A stretch of 38,990 bases of DNA, taken from assembly GCA_028819215.1 (NCBI GenBank), contig JAPPMG010000071.1:1-38990 (forward strand), written 5' to 3'. Source of the DNA: Bryobacterales bacterium (GTDB taxonomy: Bacteria; Acidobacteriota; Terriglobia; Bryobacterales; UBA6623). Within the stretch, counting starts at the first letter, position 1, and every line of letters begins with the position of its first letter. A program made the position numbers and the translations under genes. The notes below the pieces were generated by a model. That model was not told the origin of the DNA. It ran no database searches and was given only the letters and a program-made list of their open reading frames with translations. Shown here piece by piece: positions 38,936-38,990 of the stretch.

Positions 38936-38990
38936 GTCGTGTCGTGTCGTGTCGTGTCGTGTCGTGTCGTGTCGTGTCGTGTCGTGTCGT
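38936..38990. repeat. Pentanucleotide repeat (GTCGT) x11, reaching window end
   Basis: Eleven uninterrupted copies of GTCGT (ACGAC on the coding strand) run to the last base; the true copy number is unknown. Read as protein the repeat gives a five-residue cycle (Thr-Thr-Arg-His-Asp) in every frame without stops. One unit more or less shifts the reading frame, as in phase-variable genes. Confidence 0.9.

Larger units (their letters stand above)
38014..38990 (-). pseudogene. 3' part of a type ISP restriction-modification gene, disrupted
   Basis: The minus strand encodes the C-terminal part of a type ISP (LlaGI-like) enzyme, a single protein carrying nuclease, helicase, methyltransferase and target-recognition domains. 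Recognisable: ICVPGIGSTKPFSALMADTM and VSKGQCLPRYRYERR, then TDTALRAFRERYGDDEITKD, FDYVYGVLHAPAYRDRF, and the end YVVNGRTPLEWLIDRYRV with DPNGWFEDPLDLVRAFKRVV. Between residues of the first and the second block a diverged second copy of the ICVPG module (38687-38797) sits out of frame, so about 45 residues are nonsense unless there is a sequencing error. The N-terminal 1000-plus residues lie beyond the window; the gene runs into the GTCGT repeat at its edge. The C-terminal half is otherwise well preserved, so inactivation may be recent. Confidence 0.8.

Noticed and set aside
1..38990. CRISPR arrays, complete insertion sequences, integrases, prophage genes
   Set aside because: No regularly spaced repeats, transposase or integrase motifs were found. 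The only tandem short repeat is the pentanucleotide tract at the right edge.

Overview
This window is GC-rich bacterial DNA that most resembles an acidobacterium of the Solibacter/Bryobacter type. That placement is inferred from content: an Oar-like TonB-dependent receptor, DUF1501, DUF3500, DUF4380 and PQQ-propeller families, many Tat-type signal peptides, paralogous secreted serine hydrolases, and the gene order apt-ispE-prs-rplY-pth-rpsF-rpsR-rplI. No rRNA or other marker is present to prove it.

Left arm (1-8.4 kb): an accessory, eroding region. It begins with two hairpins sharing one core, a small secreted protein, and two head-truncated gene tails that abut near position 398 (a regulatory-domain tail on the minus strand and a DUF1501 tail on the plus strand). 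A secreted helical-repeat protein and a Fic AMP-transferase follow. A 3.7 kb block then carries a SelA-like PLP enzyme, a Tat-exported isochorismatase-fold hydrolase and a chimeric pseudogene (amidohydrolase N-terminus joined to a PQQ-propeller C-terminus, with two frameshifts). This block is flanked by diverged direct repeats, the right-hand one being the 3' end of a DUF3500 gene.

Central core (8.7-23.3 kb, all plus strand): a four-gene Gld-type ABC module (ATPase, ABC-2 permease, GldG-like protein, DUF4340), then apt, ispE, prs, rplY, pth, rpsF, rpsR, rplI, an SDR oxidoreductase, a DUF4380 protein, a NadD-like nucleotidylyltransferase, a J-domain protein and a sugar-isomerase-fold protein. 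Spacing is tight, with several overlaps of 1 to 11 nt and several GTG/TTG starts. L25, S6, L9 and several Gld-module proteins carry acidic or Ala/Glu/Pro-rich low-complexity segments.

Right arm (23.4-37.3 kb): a Tat-signalled thiamine-diphosphate enzyme and a kelch protein on the minus strand, two tandem beta-lactamase-fold serine hydrolases, a zinc alcohol dehydrogenase, an Oar-like outer-membrane receptor followed by an aldo/keto-reductase-like protein lacking its usual catalytic residues, then a minus-strand operon surE-tlyA-nadK and a tRNA-Ser(CGA).

Right end (37.3-39.0 kb): after the tRNA the sequence becomes more AT-rich and carries no recognisable gene until the 3' part of a type ISP restriction-modification gene on the minus strand. 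That gene contains a diverged internal duplication that is out of frame, and runs into at least 11 copies of a pentanucleotide repeat at the window edge. This is either a phase-variable defence gene or an assembly break.
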